This document shows positions 54,220 through 63,932 of a stretch of DNA of 64,000 bases, piece by piece. How positions within the stretch are numbered: the stretch's first letter is position 1; each line of letters opens with the position of its first letter. Both the position numbers and the translations under genes were made by a program. The notes beneath the pieces were generated by a model that had not been told where the DNA came from, did no database searches, and worked only from the letters and a program-made list of their open reading frames with translations. Origin of the DNA: Halorubrum salinum (lineage in GTDB: Archaea > Halobacteriota > Halobacteria > Halobacteriales > Haloferacaceae); NCBI RefSeq assembly GCF_024494575.1, contig NZ_JANHDO010000002.1:1-64000 (forward strand). Reading direction: 5' to 3'.

Positions 54220-56076
54220 TTAATCGTGCGGATGGAACCGGTTCATCGCCCGCTTGACCGCGCCGGCGTCGCCGACGAACGTGACGCGGTCGCCGCGTTC
54301 GATCACGCGGTCGGCCGACGGGACGTGGTTCTCCCCGTCTCGGCTGACGACGGCGACGAACGCCCCGTCGGGGATCTCCGAGTTGAGGTCTCGGATCGTC
54401 TTGCCGGCGATACCCCCGGCGGTCACGGCGACTTCCTGGACGTCGTGGTCGTCGCCGAGTTCGTTCATCCAGTGAGCCAGCGCCGGCCGCTCGATCTCGT
54501 CGTCGATCGCCACCGCCGTCGCCGTCGCCGAGTCGATCGGCGTCACGCCGACGCTCTCGAAGGCGTCGACGTTCGTCGGGTCGTTCACCCGGGCGTACAC
54601 GGCGTCGACGCCGAACTTCGTCTTCGCGAGCTGGCAGGCGAGCAGGTTGATGTCGTCGTCCGCCGTCGTCGCGACGAACCGCTTCGCCTCGTCGACGCGC
54701 GCGCCGCGCAGCGTCTCCGCGTCGCTGCCGTCGCCCTCGTACACGGTGAACCCCTCCGCCCGCGTTCGTTCGAGTTCGTCGTCGTCGTGTTCGACGATGA
54801 CGACGTACTCGCCGCGATTCTCCAGTCGTGTGGCGAGCGCTCGGCCGACCCGACCGCCGCCGACGATTATCGTGCGCATTGGTGTCACTCCGAGAACGTC
54901 GCCGATCTGTCGCGCGAGCCCGGCCTCGATCGCGACCGTCGCGAAGATGACGGCGAACACCGTCCCGACGAGAAGCTGCCCGGCCGCGAGGTTCCCCGCC
55001 AGCTCCAACTCGATCGCGAACAGCGTGGCCACGCTCGCCGGGATGATTCCGCGGGGACCGACGCTCGCGATGAACAGCCGCTCGGCCCGGGTGAACCGTT
55101 CGACGCCGGCGGTCGCGATGAACGCGCCGAGCGGCCGGAGCACCAGCATGATGACGGCCACGAGCGCGACCGCGCCGAGGCCGAGGCTGCGGATCGCGGC
55201 CACGTCGATGAGCGCGGCGAGCGAGATGAAGACGAACGACAGCACGATGAGCGTCGTGTTCTGTGCGAACCGCTCGATCTCCTCGCGGTTGTCGATATCG
55301 AGGTTCCCGAGCAGCATTCCGCTCGTCGCCGCGGCCGCGATCCCGGCCTCGGCGGCGACGACTTCCGCGGCCGCGAACGACCCGACCGCAGCCGCCAACA
55401 CGAGGAACTGCGAGGCCTGCACGTCCCGCTCCGGGACGAAGTCGCTCTCCAAGAGGAGGTAGATTGTCGCCGTCGCCAGCACGCCCGCCGCCACGCCGAC
55501 GCCGAACCGCTGGAGGAAGGCACCGACCGTCGCTTGGACGCCGAGGTCGTCGAGAAGCAGCGTCTCGAAGATGACCACCGCGACGATCGCGGCGGTCACG
55601 TCGTTGATTATGCCCTCCGTTTCGAGGGCGGTCGCGACGTGGTCTCTGACGCGGACGACGCCGAGTATCGGCGTGATGACGGTCGGTCCGGTCGCCACGA
55701 GCAGCGCGCCGACGAGCAGCGCGATCTCCCAACTCGCCCCCTCGAAGGTCCGGACCGCGACCGCCGTCCCGAGGAACATCACGAGGGCGCTGACCGTCAC
55801 GAGCCGGAGCGACACCGTGGACGCGCGCCGGATTCGATCGAGCTCCAGGGCGAACGCCCCCTCGAAGACGATGATCGCGACGCTGAGGCCGACGATGATC
55901 TCCAGGCCGCTCCCGAACGTTTCGAGCGTCACGACCCCCAGCACTTCCGGTCCCAACACCACGCCGATAGCGAGATAAAAGATGACACTCGGGACCCGAA
56001 GGCGGTGCGCGAGCAGTTGCACCGCGAGCCCCGAGACCAGTATCGTCGCGATAACCGGCAGTAGGCTGCTCGACAC
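54220..56076 (-). CDS. CPA-type cation:proton antiporter with RCK (TrkA-N and TrkA-C) domains
   Basis: The product has 618 residues. About twelve helices make the antiporter core (LRVPSVIFYLAIGVVLGPEV, VATGPTVITPIL, ETEGIINDVTAAIVAVVI); NDVTAA resembles the ND transport motif. RTIIVGGGRVGRALATRLEN starts the NAD-binding TrkA-N domain, and TVYEGDGSDAETLRGARVDE is its core; TrkA-C follows (KTIRDLNSEIPDGAFVAVV). It probably exports Na+ or moves K+ in exchange for protons, gated by nucleotides. The start is taken at GTG 56076 (SSSLLPVIATI); earlier GTGs are possible. Confidence 0.88.
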   Translation of the reverse strand: MSSSLLPVIATILVSGLAVQLLAHRLRVPSVIFYLAIGVVLGPEVLGVVTLETFGSGLEIIVGLSVAIIVFEGAFALELDRIRRASTVSLRLVTVSALVMFLGTAVAVRTFEGASWEIALLVGALLVATGPTVITPILGVVRVRDHVATALETEGIINDVTAAIVAVVIFETLLLDDLGVQATVGAFLQRFGVGVAAGVLATATIYLLLESDFVPERDVQASQFLVLAAAVGSFAAAEVVAAEAGIAAAATSGMLLGNLDIDNREEIERFAQNTTLIVLSFVFISLAALIDVAAIRSLGLGAVALVAVIMLVLRPLGAFIATAGVERFTRAERLFIASVGPRGIIPASVATLFAIELELAGNLAAGQLLVGTVFAVIFATVAIEAGLARQIGDVLGVTPMRTIIVGGGRVGRALATRLENRGEYVVIVEHDDDELERTRAEGFTVYEGDGSDAETLRGARVDEAKRFVATTADDDINLLACQLAKTKFGVDAVYARVNDPTNVDAFESVGVTPIDSATATAVAIDDEIERPALAHWMNELGDDHDVQEVAVTAGGIAGKTIRDLNSEIPDGAFVAVVSRDGENHVPSADRVIERGDRVTFVGDAGAVKRAMNRFHPHD

Positions 56077-56474
56077 GTCTACTTCGGTTACGTCGCTCCC
56101 GCTGGATAGGTGTACTGGTTGCTCACACGAACCGACGGCACGAATCCGTCCGGAGTCGCCTCCCACTCTCGTCCGTGCTCGACGCCCCCGTCAGCGCAGA
56201 TCGGCGAACAGCCAGTTTGCAACCGTTTTATCTCAGATGTCTGTGTTACTTCCTCGTGTCTGCTCTATAATTCGACTACTATTCAATATATAATCTAATA
56301 TTACCACGATGTGTGTCCTCTAAGTATATTCCCTCTGATGAAGACATTCGAGGAAGGTCTTTTATAATTCCATTATCACCGGATGAGTGTCGATATGAGC
56401 GGACAATCGCTTTGGAAACTCGCCAATCGCGTTGTATCTATTCAAAAATCTTCGGCCGTTCGGGGGATGCTCGA
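56077..56474. other. AT-rich intergenic region upstream of the urea/amide transporter
   Basis: No gene is supported. From about 56220 to 56370 the AT content is very high, with TATA-like CTTTTATAAT near 56358-56367 and AATATATAATCTAATATT near 56284-56301. TTTTATCTC near 56227 may serve the antiporter. A nitrogen-responsive promoter for urtA is plausible, but no known operator motif is visible. Confidence 0.55.
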
Positions 56475-57749
56475 ATGACGCACGAATCGCTGTCGCGGCG
56501 TTCGGTGTTGGCGTCCGGCGCGACCGCGCTCGGCGTCTCGCTCGCGGGCTGTTCTGGCGGCGGTGGCGGCGGTGGCGGCGGTGGCGGACCGACCGTGGGC
56601 ATCCTCGAAGACCGGTCCGGGAACTTCCAGCTCAACGGGACCTCGAAGTGGCAGGCGACCCGGCTCGCGATCGAGGAGATAAACGAGAACGGCGGGCTCC
56701 TCGGCGAGCAGATCGAGATCGTCGACCCCGACCCGCAGTCAGACAACTCGCGGTACCAGGAGCTCACGGAGCGGCTCATCTTACAGGACGAGGTCGACGC
56801 GCTCTGGGCCGGCTACTCCTCTGCGACTCGCGAGGCCATCCGCCCGATCATAAACGAGAACGAGCAGCTGTACTTCTACACGACCCAGTACGAGGGCGGC
56901 GTCTGCGACAACACGATCTTCCCGGTCGGCGCGACCGCGCGCCAGCAGCTCGGGATCGTGACGCCGTACCTCGCCGAGGAGTTCGGCGAGGACATCTACA
57001 TCATCGCGGCCGACTACAACTTCGGCCAGCTGTCGGGCGACTGGGTGAACGTCCTCGCACAGGAGAACGACTACAACATCGTCGGCGAGGAGTACATCCC
57101 GCTCGACGAGACCGACTTCTCGTCCGTCATCAACCGCATTCAGGACGAGGAGCCGGACTTCATCATGTCGATGCTCGTGGGAGCGAACCACGAGAACTTC
57201 TACGCCCAGCGGGCGACCAACAACCTCGAATCGATCCCGATCGGCACCTCGACCGCGATGGCGCAGGGCCACGAGCACATCCGGTACGACCCGCCGGCGC
57301 TCACGAACGTCTACGCCGGCGTGAGCTACATGGAGGAGCTGGGCGACCTCCGCGAGGGCGAGAACTTCGTCGAGGACTTCTACGAGCGGTGGCCGGACGC
57401 GAACTACCTCAACCAGGAGGCCCAGAACAACTACTTCTCGGTGTACCTGTGGGCGCAGGCCGTCGAGGAGGCCGGCACCTTCGACCAACAGGAGGTCATC
57501 AGCGTGCTCGAAGAGGGCCGCGACATCAGCGCCCCCTCGGGCGATCTCACGCTGGACGGTGCGACGCACCACATGGAACACGAGATGCGGGTCGCCCGCG
57601 CCGACGAGAACCACGACATCTCGTTCGCCAACAACGAGCGCATCGGGCCGAGCTTCCTCCGCGAGGAGGTCGAAGGCGGCGACGGCTGTGACCTCCGCGA
57701 GGAAGACAAAACGACCCAGTACGTTCCGAGCGATGTTTACGATGTCTGA
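56475..57749 (+). CDS. urtA: urea/short-chain-amide ABC transporter substrate-binding lipoprotein (UrtA-like)
   Basis: The product has 424 residues. A Tat signal with lipobox opens it (SRRSVLASGATALGVSLAGC), then a poly-Gly spacer. The ligand-binding domain has TVGILEDRSGNFQLNGTS, the YFYTTQYEGGVCDNTIFPVG cleft region and AYGQ-like ADYNFGQLSGDW. These match the Urt/Fmd (urea and amide) branch of branched-chain-type binding proteins. The ATG is set by the Tat motif. It leads a five-gene operon. Confidence 0.85.
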   Translation: MTHESLSRRSVLASGATALGVSLAGCSGGGGGGGGGGGPTVGILEDRSGNFQLNGTSKWQATRLAIEEINENGGLLGEQIEIVDPDPQSDNSRYQELTERLILQDEVDALWAGYSSATREAIRPIINENEQLYFYTTQYEGGVCDNTIFPVGATARQQLGIVTPYLAEEFGEDIYIIAADYNFGQLSGDWVNVLAQENDYNIVGEEYIPLDETDFSSVINRIQDEEPDFIMSMLVGANHENFYAQRATNNLESIPIGTSTAMAQGHEHIRYDPPALTNVYAGVSYMEELGDLREGENFVEDFYERWPDANYLNQEAQNNYFSVYLWAQAVEEAGTFDQQEVISVLEEGRDISAPSGDLTLDGATHHMEHEMRVARADENHDISFANNERIGPSFLREEVEGGDGCDLREEDKTTQYVPSDVYDV

Positions 57750-57821
57750 GCGCGTCGCGAACACCGGCGACTCGAACCGTCGGCACGGAACTAGCGTGGG
57801 CCCACGCCCCGGAGGGACGCC

Positions 57822-58745
57822 GTGATCGCGGCGACGGCCGCCCCGCTGACGTTCTCGGCGTACAGCCTGATCGCGCTGCTGTTCCAGTTTCTGAACAGCT
57901 TCGGATTCATCGTCCTCGCGACCGTCGGGCTGGCGATCATCTTCGGGATGATGGGCGTGATCAACCTCGCGCACGGCGAGTTCATCCTGATCGGCGTCTA
58001 CGGCACCGCGCTGCCGTTCCACGCGGGCGTGCCGCTCCCGGTCGCGATGATCGGCGGCGTCGTCGCCGCGACGGTGTTCGGCGTCCTCGTCGAGCGCACG
58101 ATAGTCAACCGGTTTTACGACAGACTGCTCGACTCCATGGTCGCGACTTGGGGGCTTGCGCTCGTCGTCTCACAGCTGCTGTTGATCGTGTTCGGGTCGA
58201 GTCTCGACAGCATCTCGGCCCCGATGGGCAGCGTGGCGTACGGGCCGTTCTCGTCGTCGATCTACCGGAGCGTCTTCCTGCCGCTCGTCGCGGTCGCGGT
58301 CCTCGTCGGGCTCTACGCGCTGTTCACTCGAACCGAGTTCGGGATCAAAGCGCGGGCCACGATCGAGGACCCCGAGACCGCCCGAGCGATGGGGATCGAC
58401 ACGGACCGGATGTACACGGTCACGTTCGCCATCGGCTCCGCGCTCGCCGGGCTAACCGGCGCGCTCTACGCGCCCGCGCTGGGATCGATCACGCCGAACC
58501 GGGGGAGCACGTTCCTGGTCGAGGCGTTCGTCGCGGTCGTCGTCGGCGGGCCGTCGGTCATCGTCGGCACCCTGTCGGCCGCCGGCGTCCTCAGCGTCTT
58601 CAACGCGACCGGGAGCTTCCTGTTCGGGACGTTCATCGGACAGATGCTGCTGTTACTCGTCGCCATCGTCGCCCTGCGCGCGCTTCCGAACGGGATCTCC
58701 GGATACCTCGATGACTGGCAACAGCGCCGGAGGGCCGAGGAATGA
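57822..58745 (+). CDS. urtB: urea/amide ABC transporter permease 1 (LivH/UrtB type)
   Basis: The product has 307 residues and about eight helices. GLAIIFGMMGVINLAHGEFI is the LivH-family signature; EDPETARAMGIDTDRMYTVT is the EAA-like coupling loop. The start is a GTG, with GGAGGG about six bases upstream, a real Shine-Dalgarno sequence. Its TGA overlaps the next ATG as ATGA. Confidence 0.92.
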   Translation: MIAATAAPLTFSAYSLIALLFQFLNSFGFIVLATVGLAIIFGMMGVINLAHGEFILIGVYGTALPFHAGVPLPVAMIGGVVAATVFGVLVERTIVNRFYDRLLDSMVATWGLALVVSQLLLIVFGSSLDSISAPMGSVAYGPFSSSIYRSVFLPLVAVAVLVGLYALFTRTEFGIKARATIEDPETARAMGIDTDRMYTVTFAIGSALAGLTGALYAPALGSITPNRGSTFLVEAFVAVVVGGPSVIVGTLSAAGVLSVFNATGSFLFGTFIGQMLLLLVAIVALRALPNGISGYLDDWQQRRRAEE

Positions 58746-59869
58746 GCGGCTCCCTCGACGGCGGCTCGACGTCGCTGCTCGGACGCGTTCGCGACCGGCT
58801 CGAAGGGCCGAACACGATCGGCGACTCGCCCGCGTTCTGGGTCGGCTTCGCGGTCGCGGTCGCGGCGCTCGCCGTCTACCCGTTCACGACCGATCCGTAC
58901 ACGATCATCCAGAGCTCGCGCTACCTCGCGCTCTCGTTTCTCGCCTTAAGCCTCTGTTTCATCTGGGGGTACGCGGGCGTGTTGAGCTTCGGGCAGGTCG
59001 CCTTCTTCGGCATCGCGGCCTACGCGTTCGGCATCATCGGGATCAACCTCTCGTCGACCGTGGGCGTCGGAGTCGCCATCGTCGGGGCGGTGCTCGCCGG
59101 GACGCTGAGCGCGGCGCTGCTCGGCTACTTCATGTTCTACGGCGGCGTGCGGGAGACGTACGTCACGATCATGACGCTCGTCGTCGCGCTGGTGTTGAAC
59201 ACGTTCATGGCCCAGACCGCGGGCAGCGAGTGGGCCGTCGGCGCGGCGCAGCTCGGCGGGTTCAACGGCATGACGGACATTCCGAGCCTCACGCTCGGCG
59301 TCGGCGAGACCGCGCTGGTGTTGGAGGGCGTCGGGCTCTACTACGCGCTGCTCGTCGCGCTCGTCGCGTCGTACCTCGGGCTCCGCGTCCTCGTCAACGG
59401 GCAGTTCGGGATGACGATGGTCGCCGTCCGCGAGGACGAGGCGCGGACCACGACGTTCGGTTACGACGTGCCGTTCGTGAAGCTCGTCGTGTTCACGATC
59501 GGCGGCGCGCTGGCCGCCGTCGGCGGCGTCTTCTACGCCAGTTGGGGCAACTACATCGACCCGAGCGTCTTCGGGATCGCCTTCGCCGCCCTTCCCGTCG
59601 TCTGGGTCAGCGTCGGCGGCCGGGAGTCGCTGCTCGGGGCGATCGGCGCGACGCTCGCGATAGAGCGCATGCGGACCGGGCTGTCGAGCGGGATCGGCCC
59701 GATCGGCTCCGAGTGGGCGCTCGTGATCGTCGGCGGGCTCCTGCTCGGCGTCATCCTCTTCTTACCGGCCGGCGTCGTGCCGAGGCTCGCCGACCTCACG
59801 GACGAACTGCGCGAGAAACGCTCCGAGCGGTCGCAGTCGACCGCGGCGACGGAGGAACCAACCGAATGA
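58742..59869 (+). CDS. urtC: urea/amide ABC transporter permease 2 (LivM/UrtC type)
   Basis: The product has 375 residues with about ten helices. WGYAGVLSFGQVAFFGIAAY is the LivM signature, and the coupling loop is REDEARTTTFGYDVPFVKLV. The C-terminus is cytosolic and acidic. It overlaps its neighbours by four bases at each end (ATGA), so all five genes are a tight translational series. Confidence 0.92.
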   Translation: MSGSLDGGSTSLLGRVRDRLEGPNTIGDSPAFWVGFAVAVAALAVYPFTTDPYTIIQSSRYLALSFLALSLCFIWGYAGVLSFGQVAFFGIAAYAFGIIGINLSSTVGVGVAIVGAVLAGTLSAALLGYFMFYGGVRETYVTIMTLVVALVLNTFMAQTAGSEWAVGAAQLGGFNGMTDIPSLTLGVGETALVLEGVGLYYALLVALVASYLGLRVLVNGQFGMTMVAVREDEARTTTFGYDVPFVKLVVFTIGGALAAVGGVFYASWGNYIDPSVFGIAFAALPVVWVSVGGRESLLGAIGATLAIERMRTGLSSGIGPIGSEWALVIVGGLLLGVILFLPAGVVPRLADLTDELREKRSERSQSTAATEEPTE

Positions 59870-60639
59870 GCACACCACAGGACATCAACGTCAGACAGAA
59901 GCCGGCGGTCGCCGCGACCGGCGGCGCGACGAGCACGGTACTGGCCACCAAGCGACTCACCAAGAACTTCGGCGGACTGACCGCGGTCGACAGCGTCGAC
60001 TTCTCGGTCGAGGAAGGTGAGGTGCGGTGTCTGATCGGACCGAACGGCGCGGGCAAGAGCACCCTGCTCGAACTGATCACGGGCCAGCTCTCGCCCAGCG
60101 GGGGGGACATCTACTTCGACGGGACGGACCTCACCGACATGGACACGCACAACCGGATCGACACCGGGATCAGCGTCAAGTTCCAGTCGCCGCACGTCTA
60201 CGAGAACCTCTCCGTCGAAGAGAACCTCCAGGTGCCGCTCCAGCGGACGGACCGCGACACCGCGCAGGTGTTGGCCGAGACCCTCGACCGGATCGCGCTC
60301 GCGGACAAGCGAGGGGAACCGGCGAGCGACCTCTCTCACGGCGAGAAACAGCGGCTGGAGATCGGCATGGCGGTGACGCTCGACCCGACGCTCATGCTCC
60401 TCGACGAGCCCGTCGCGGGCATGTCGGTCGACGAGACGGCCGACATCGCCTCGCTGATCCGCTCGCTGCACGACGACGGGATGACCTTCCTCGTCGTCGA
60501 ACACGACATGGACTTCGTCCGTCAGATCTCGGACCGCGTCACGGTGTTGAATCAGGGCGAGATCTTCCGGGAGGGACCGATAGAGGAGATCGAAGCCGAC
60601 GAGGACGTCCGCCGGATCTACCTGGGTGAGAACGCGTGA
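59866..60639 (+). CDS. urtD: urea/amide ABC transporter ATPase 1 (LivG/UrtD type)
   Basis: The product has 257 residues. Walker A is GPNGAGKST; the signature is DLSHGEKQRLEIGMAV; Walker B is MLLDEPVAGMS; H-loop in VVEHDMDFVRQI. The first 28 residues are an extra low-complexity extension. It powers transport with the following ATPase. Confidence 0.93.
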   Translation: MSTPQDINVRQKPAVAATGGATSTVLATKRLTKNFGGLTAVDSVDFSVEEGEVRCLIGPNGAGKSTLLELITGQLSPSGGDIYFDGTDLTDMDTHNRIDTGISVKFQSPHVYENLSVEENLQVPLQRTDRDTAQVLAETLDRIALADKRGEPASDLSHGEKQRLEIGMAVTLDPTLMLLDEPVAGMSVDETADIASLIRSLHDDGMTFLVVEHDMDFVRQISDRVTVLNQGEIFREGPIEEIEADEDVRRIYLGENA

Positions 60640-61334
60640 CGCTCGAGGTGGCCGGCCTCGACGCCGGATACGGCGGCACGCCGATCCTCCGGGACGTCGA
60701 CCTCACCGTGAACGACGGCGAGATCGTCGGTATCGTCGGTCGGAACGGCGTCGGTAAGACGACGCTGCTGAAGGCGATCATGGGGCTTCTCGACCCCGAG
60801 GCCGGGACCGTCCGCGTCGACGGGACCGACCTCACCCACGAGCCCGCGGACGTCCACGCCCGCAGCGGCATCGGCTACGTGCCGCAGGGCCGCGACGTGT
60901 TCCCGGGGCTGACCGTGGAGCAGAATCTCACGATCGGCGAGGGGATCGGCGACAGCGACGAGACTCGCTACGAGCAGGTGTACGACTACTTCCCGATCCT
61001 CGAAGAGCGCGCGGACCAGGACGCCGGGACGATGAGCGGCGGACAACAGCAGATGCTCGCCATCGGGCGCGCGCTCGTCGGCGACCCCGACCTGCTGGTC
61101 GTCGACGAGCCCTCCGAAGGGGTCCAGCCGTCGATCGTCCAGTCGATCACGTCGGACCTCGAACGGATAAACGAGGAGTTCGGGACGACGATACTGTTCG
61201 TCGAACAGAACCTCTCCGTGATCCAGGGTCTCTCGGAGCGGTGTTACGCGATCGACCACGGGACGATCGTCGACGAGATCGACGCCGACGGCGTCCGCGA
61301 CCGCGAGCGGCTCGAAGAGTACCTCGTCGTTTGA
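60636..61334 (+). CDS. urtE: urea/amide ABC transporter ATPase 2 (LivF/UrtE type)
   Basis: The product has 232 residues. Walker A GRNGVGKTT; signature TMSGGQQQMLAIGRAL; Walker B LLVVDEPSEGVQPSIV, in which EGVQPSI is typical of UrtE. The start is a GTG overlapping the previous TGA (GTGA). No urease genes follow within the window. Confidence 0.93.
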   Translation: MTLEVAGLDAGYGGTPILRDVDLTVNDGEIVGIVGRNGVGKTTLLKAIMGLLDPEAGTVRVDGTDLTHEPADVHARSGIGYVPQGRDVFPGLTVEQNLTIGEGIGDSDETRYEQVYDYFPILEERADQDAGTMSGGQQQMLAIGRALVGDPDLLVVDEPSEGVQPSIVQSITSDLERINEEFGTTILFVEQNLSVIQGLSERCYAIDHGTIVDEIDADGVRDRERLEEYLVV

Positions 61335-61432
61335 CTCCCGTCGGTTCGCGACCGGTGCTCGCCGTTCGAACGCGTGACGAGCCGAACTGCGGTCCTCCCG
61401 CCGACGCGACCGCCGAGCCCGCGACCCGATCG

Positions 61433-61441
61433 ATTAAAGTC
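61433..61441 (+). promoter_or_regulatory. TATA-like box of the cobalamin gene cluster
   Basis: GATTAAAGT lies about 28 bases before an ATG at 61469 that opens a 31-codon frame, and 112 bases before the cobT-like GTG. It is the only good promoter element in the 218-base gap after urtE. Confidence 0.45.
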
Positions 61442-61468
61442 CGCTTGTGCTAACCAACCGCTAGTGGA

Positions 61469-61565
61469 TATGTTCGACCCGACCGCAGGCGACGGCCGCC
61501 GACACCGGACATGCGACCGCGGCCGCCCCGAGGGGCGAGGCGGAGGTGCGGCGTGTCCGACGTGA
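61469..61565 (+). CDS. possible 31-residue leader peptide upstream of cobT
   Basis: A short frame from [20 protein letters not shown] to AACPT starts at the distance expected for a leaderless message and ends 10 bases inside the cobT-like start (GTG 61553). It is Arg/Gly-rich. It could be a translated leader coupling the next gene, or chance. The coding case is weak. Confidence 0.3.
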
Positions 61566-62608
61566 CGCTCGTCGTCGTCGCCGGGACCACTGAGACGGCC
61601 GCGATCGACGGGATAAGCGCCGCCGGCGCCGACCCGGAACTGCGGACGCACACGCCGAGCGCCGACCTCGAGATCGTCGCCGACGGTCGTCCCGCGCCCG
61701 ACTCGCCGGTCCCCGTCAGCCCGTCCGGCTGCCCGACCCCGGCGGTGATAACCCGGGCGGTCAGAGAGCGCGTCGGGTTCGACGTCGTCGGCGTCGACGC
61801 CGGACTCGCGGTCCCGACCGACGCGCCGGTCCGCGGCGTCGGTGCTTCTCCCGGCGGCGACGTGCGCGACCCCGAGCCGGTTCCGGACGCCGCCGCAGTC
61901 TTCGAGAACGCACGAGAAACGGCTCCCGAGATCGTCGCCGACGAGGACGGCCCGGGAGCGTCCGACGAGCTCCTCGTCGCCGAGACGATCCCGGGCGGCA
62001 CGACCACCGCGCTCGGCGTGTTGACCGCGCTCGGCGAGCGTCCGGTCGTCTCCTCGTCGCTCGCGGCCAACCCGCTCGAACGGAAGCGCGCGGTCGTCGA
62101 GGAGGGGCTCGCGGCGAGCGGTCTCGCCCCCGGCGACGCCGCCGGCGATCCCCTCGACGCGGTGCGGCTGATGGGTGATCCGGTGCTCGCCGCCGCCGCC
62201 GGACTGGTCGTCGGCGCGCTCGACGCCGGGAGGGACGTGACGCTCGCGGGCGGCACCCAGCTGGCCGCGGTCGCGGCGCTGGCGCGCCACGCCGGCGTCG
62301 ACCGCCGGCTACCGCTCGCGACGACGGCGTTCGTCGCGGACGATCCGACCGCGGACGTGGCGGAACTCGCCGGCGACCTCGATCTCTCCGTTACCGCCAC
62401 CGACCCCGAGTTCGGGTCGAGCGACCATCCAGCGATGGCGGCGTACGCCCGCGGAGAGGCGAAGGAGGGCGTCGGCATGGGCGGCGCGCTGGCGCTCGCC
62501 GACCGCGCGGACGTCTCGACTGCGGCCGTGCGAGACCGCGTCGCGGCGATCACCGACCGGCTGCTGGCCGAGCGCGAGGCCGCGGACGCGGTCGGGGGCA
62601 CGCGATGA
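61553..62608 (+). CDS. cobT: archaeal CobT-like nicotinate-nucleotide phosphoribosyltransferase (UPF0284)
   Basis: The product has 351 residues. [20 protein letters not shown] opens it; the fold motif [19 protein letters not shown] and the C-terminal [17 protein letters not shown] are family marks. It activates lower-ligand bases for cobamides (nucleotide loop assembly). The start is a GTG preceded by GGAGG at 61541-61545, favoured over the ATG 14 codons upstream. Its TGA overlaps the cbiA ATG. Confidence 0.88.
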   Translation: MSDVTLVVVAGTTETAAIDGISAAGADPELRTHTPSADLEIVADGRPAPDSPVPVSPSGCPTPAVITRAVRERVGFDVVGVDAGLAVPTDAPVRGVGASPGGDVRDPEPVPDAAAVFENARETAPEIVADEDGPGASDELLVAETIPGGTTTALGVLTALGERPVVSSSLAANPLERKRAVVEEGLAASGLAPGDAAGDPLDAVRLMGDPVLAAAAGLVVGALDAGRDVTLAGGTQLAAVAALARHAGVDRRLPLATTAFVADDPTADVAELAGDLDLSVTATDPEFGSSDHPAMAAYARGEAKEGVGMGGALALADRADVSTAAVRDRVAAITDRLLAEREAADAVGGTR

Positions 62609-63930
62609 GGGGAGTCGTCCTCGGCGGCGTCAGCTCGGGCGTGGGCAAGACCGTCGCCGCGCTCGCGGCGATCCGCGCGCTCTCCGACGCCGGCCACGCG
62701 GTCCAGCCGGCGAAGGCGGGGCCGGACTTCATCGACCCGAGCCACCACGCGCAGGTGACGGGGCGGCCCTCGCGCACGCTCGACCTGTGGCTGCAGGGCG
62801 AGGCGGGGCTCCGCCGGAACTACGCCCGCGGTGAGGGAGACATCTGCGTCGTCGAGGGCGTCATGGGACTGTACGACGGCGACAAGTCGAGCACGGCCGC
62901 CGTCGCCGAGGCGCTCGACCTCCCGGTGGTGCTCGTCGTCGACGCGAGCGCGGGCATGGAGAGCGTCGCCGCGACCGCGCTCGGCTTTCGGACGTACGCG
63001 GAGCGCGCCGGCCGCGACGTCGACGTCGTCGGCGTGATCGCCCAGCGCGCCCACGGCGGCCGGCACGCCCGGGGGATTCGCGAGGCGCTCCCGGACGAGA
63101 TGACGTACTTCGGCCGGATACCGCCGCGCGACGACCTGGAGATCCCGGAGCGACACCTCGGGCTCCACATGGGCGAGGAGTCGCCCCTCTCAGAGGACGC
63201 GCTCGACGCGGCCGCCGAGGGGATCCGGACCGAGCGGCTCGTCGAAGCCGCCCGGGAACCGACGCCGGTCGCCGACTCCCCCGACGCGGCTGCGACCTCC
63301 GACGCGCAGGCGGCCGCCGGCGACCGCCCGCGCGTCGCGCTCGCCCGCGACGACGCCTTCCGGTTCGTCTACCCGGCTACCGTCGAACGGCTGCGCGAGC
63401 GCGCGACCGTGATCACCTTCGAGCCGACCGCGGGCGACCCGCTTCCCGCCTGCGACGGCGTCTACCTCCCCGGCGGCTACCCGGAGAACCACGCCGCGGC
63501 GCTGGCTGAGGCCCCGGGGCTCTCCGACGTCGCCGACGCGGCCGCGGACGGGACGCCGGTACTCGGCGAGTGCGGCGGGCTGATGACGCTCGCCGAGTCG
63601 CTGACGACCGTCGACGGCGACACGCACCGAATGGCGGGCGCGCTCCCGGCCGACGTGACGATGCGCGAGCGGTATCAGGCGCTCGACCACGTCGACCTGC
63701 TCGCGACCCGGGACGCGCCGACCGCCGCGTCGGGCGAGACGCGCCGCGGCCACGAGTTCCACTACTCGTCGGCCGAGGTCGACTCCGATGCGCGGTTCGC
63801 CTTCGACGTCGAGCGCGGGACCGGCATCGACGGCGAACACGACGGGCTGATCGAAGGCCGAACGCTCGGGACGTACTGCCACCTCCACCCCGAGAGCGGG
63901 GCGTTCGACGCGTTCCTCGACGGGCTGTGA
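62605..63930 (+). CDS. cbiA: cobyrinate a,c-diamide synthase
   Basis: The product has 441 residues. An ATP-binding DTBS-like domain ([42 protein letters not shown]) precedes a glutaminase-like domain with [16 protein letters not shown] and [13 protein letters not shown] (nucleophile Cys). It amidates the a and c side chains of cobyrinate using glutamine and ATP. The His near GTYCHLHPE completes the triad. ATGA overlap with cobT-like implies one operon. Confidence 0.93.
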   Translation: MRGVVLGGVSSGVGKTVAALAAIRALSDAGHAVQPAKAGPDFIDPSHHAQVTGRPSRTLDLWLQGEAGLRRNYARGEGDICVVEGVMGLYDGDKSSTAAVAEALDLPVVLVVDASAGMESVAATALGFRTYAERAGRDVDVVGVIAQRAHGGRHARGIREALPDEMTYFGRIPPRDDLEIPERHLGLHMGEESPLSEDALDAAAEGIRTERLVEAAREPTPVADSPDAAATSDAQAAAGDRPRVALARDDAFRFVYPATVERLRERATVITFEPTAGDPLPACDGVYLPGGYPENHAAALAEAPGLSDVADAAADGTPVLGECGGLMTLAESLTTVDGDTHRMAGALPADVTMRERYQALDHVDLLATRDAPTAASGETRRGHEFHYSSAEVDSDARFAFDVERGTGIDGEHDGLIEGRTLGTYCHLHPESGAFDAFLDGL

Positions 63931-63932
63931 CG

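Noticed and set aside
61335-61552. Possible cobalamin riboswitch before cobT
   Set aside because: No B12-box-like sequence or multi-stem aptamer is visible, and cobalamin riboswitches are not typical of haloarchaea.
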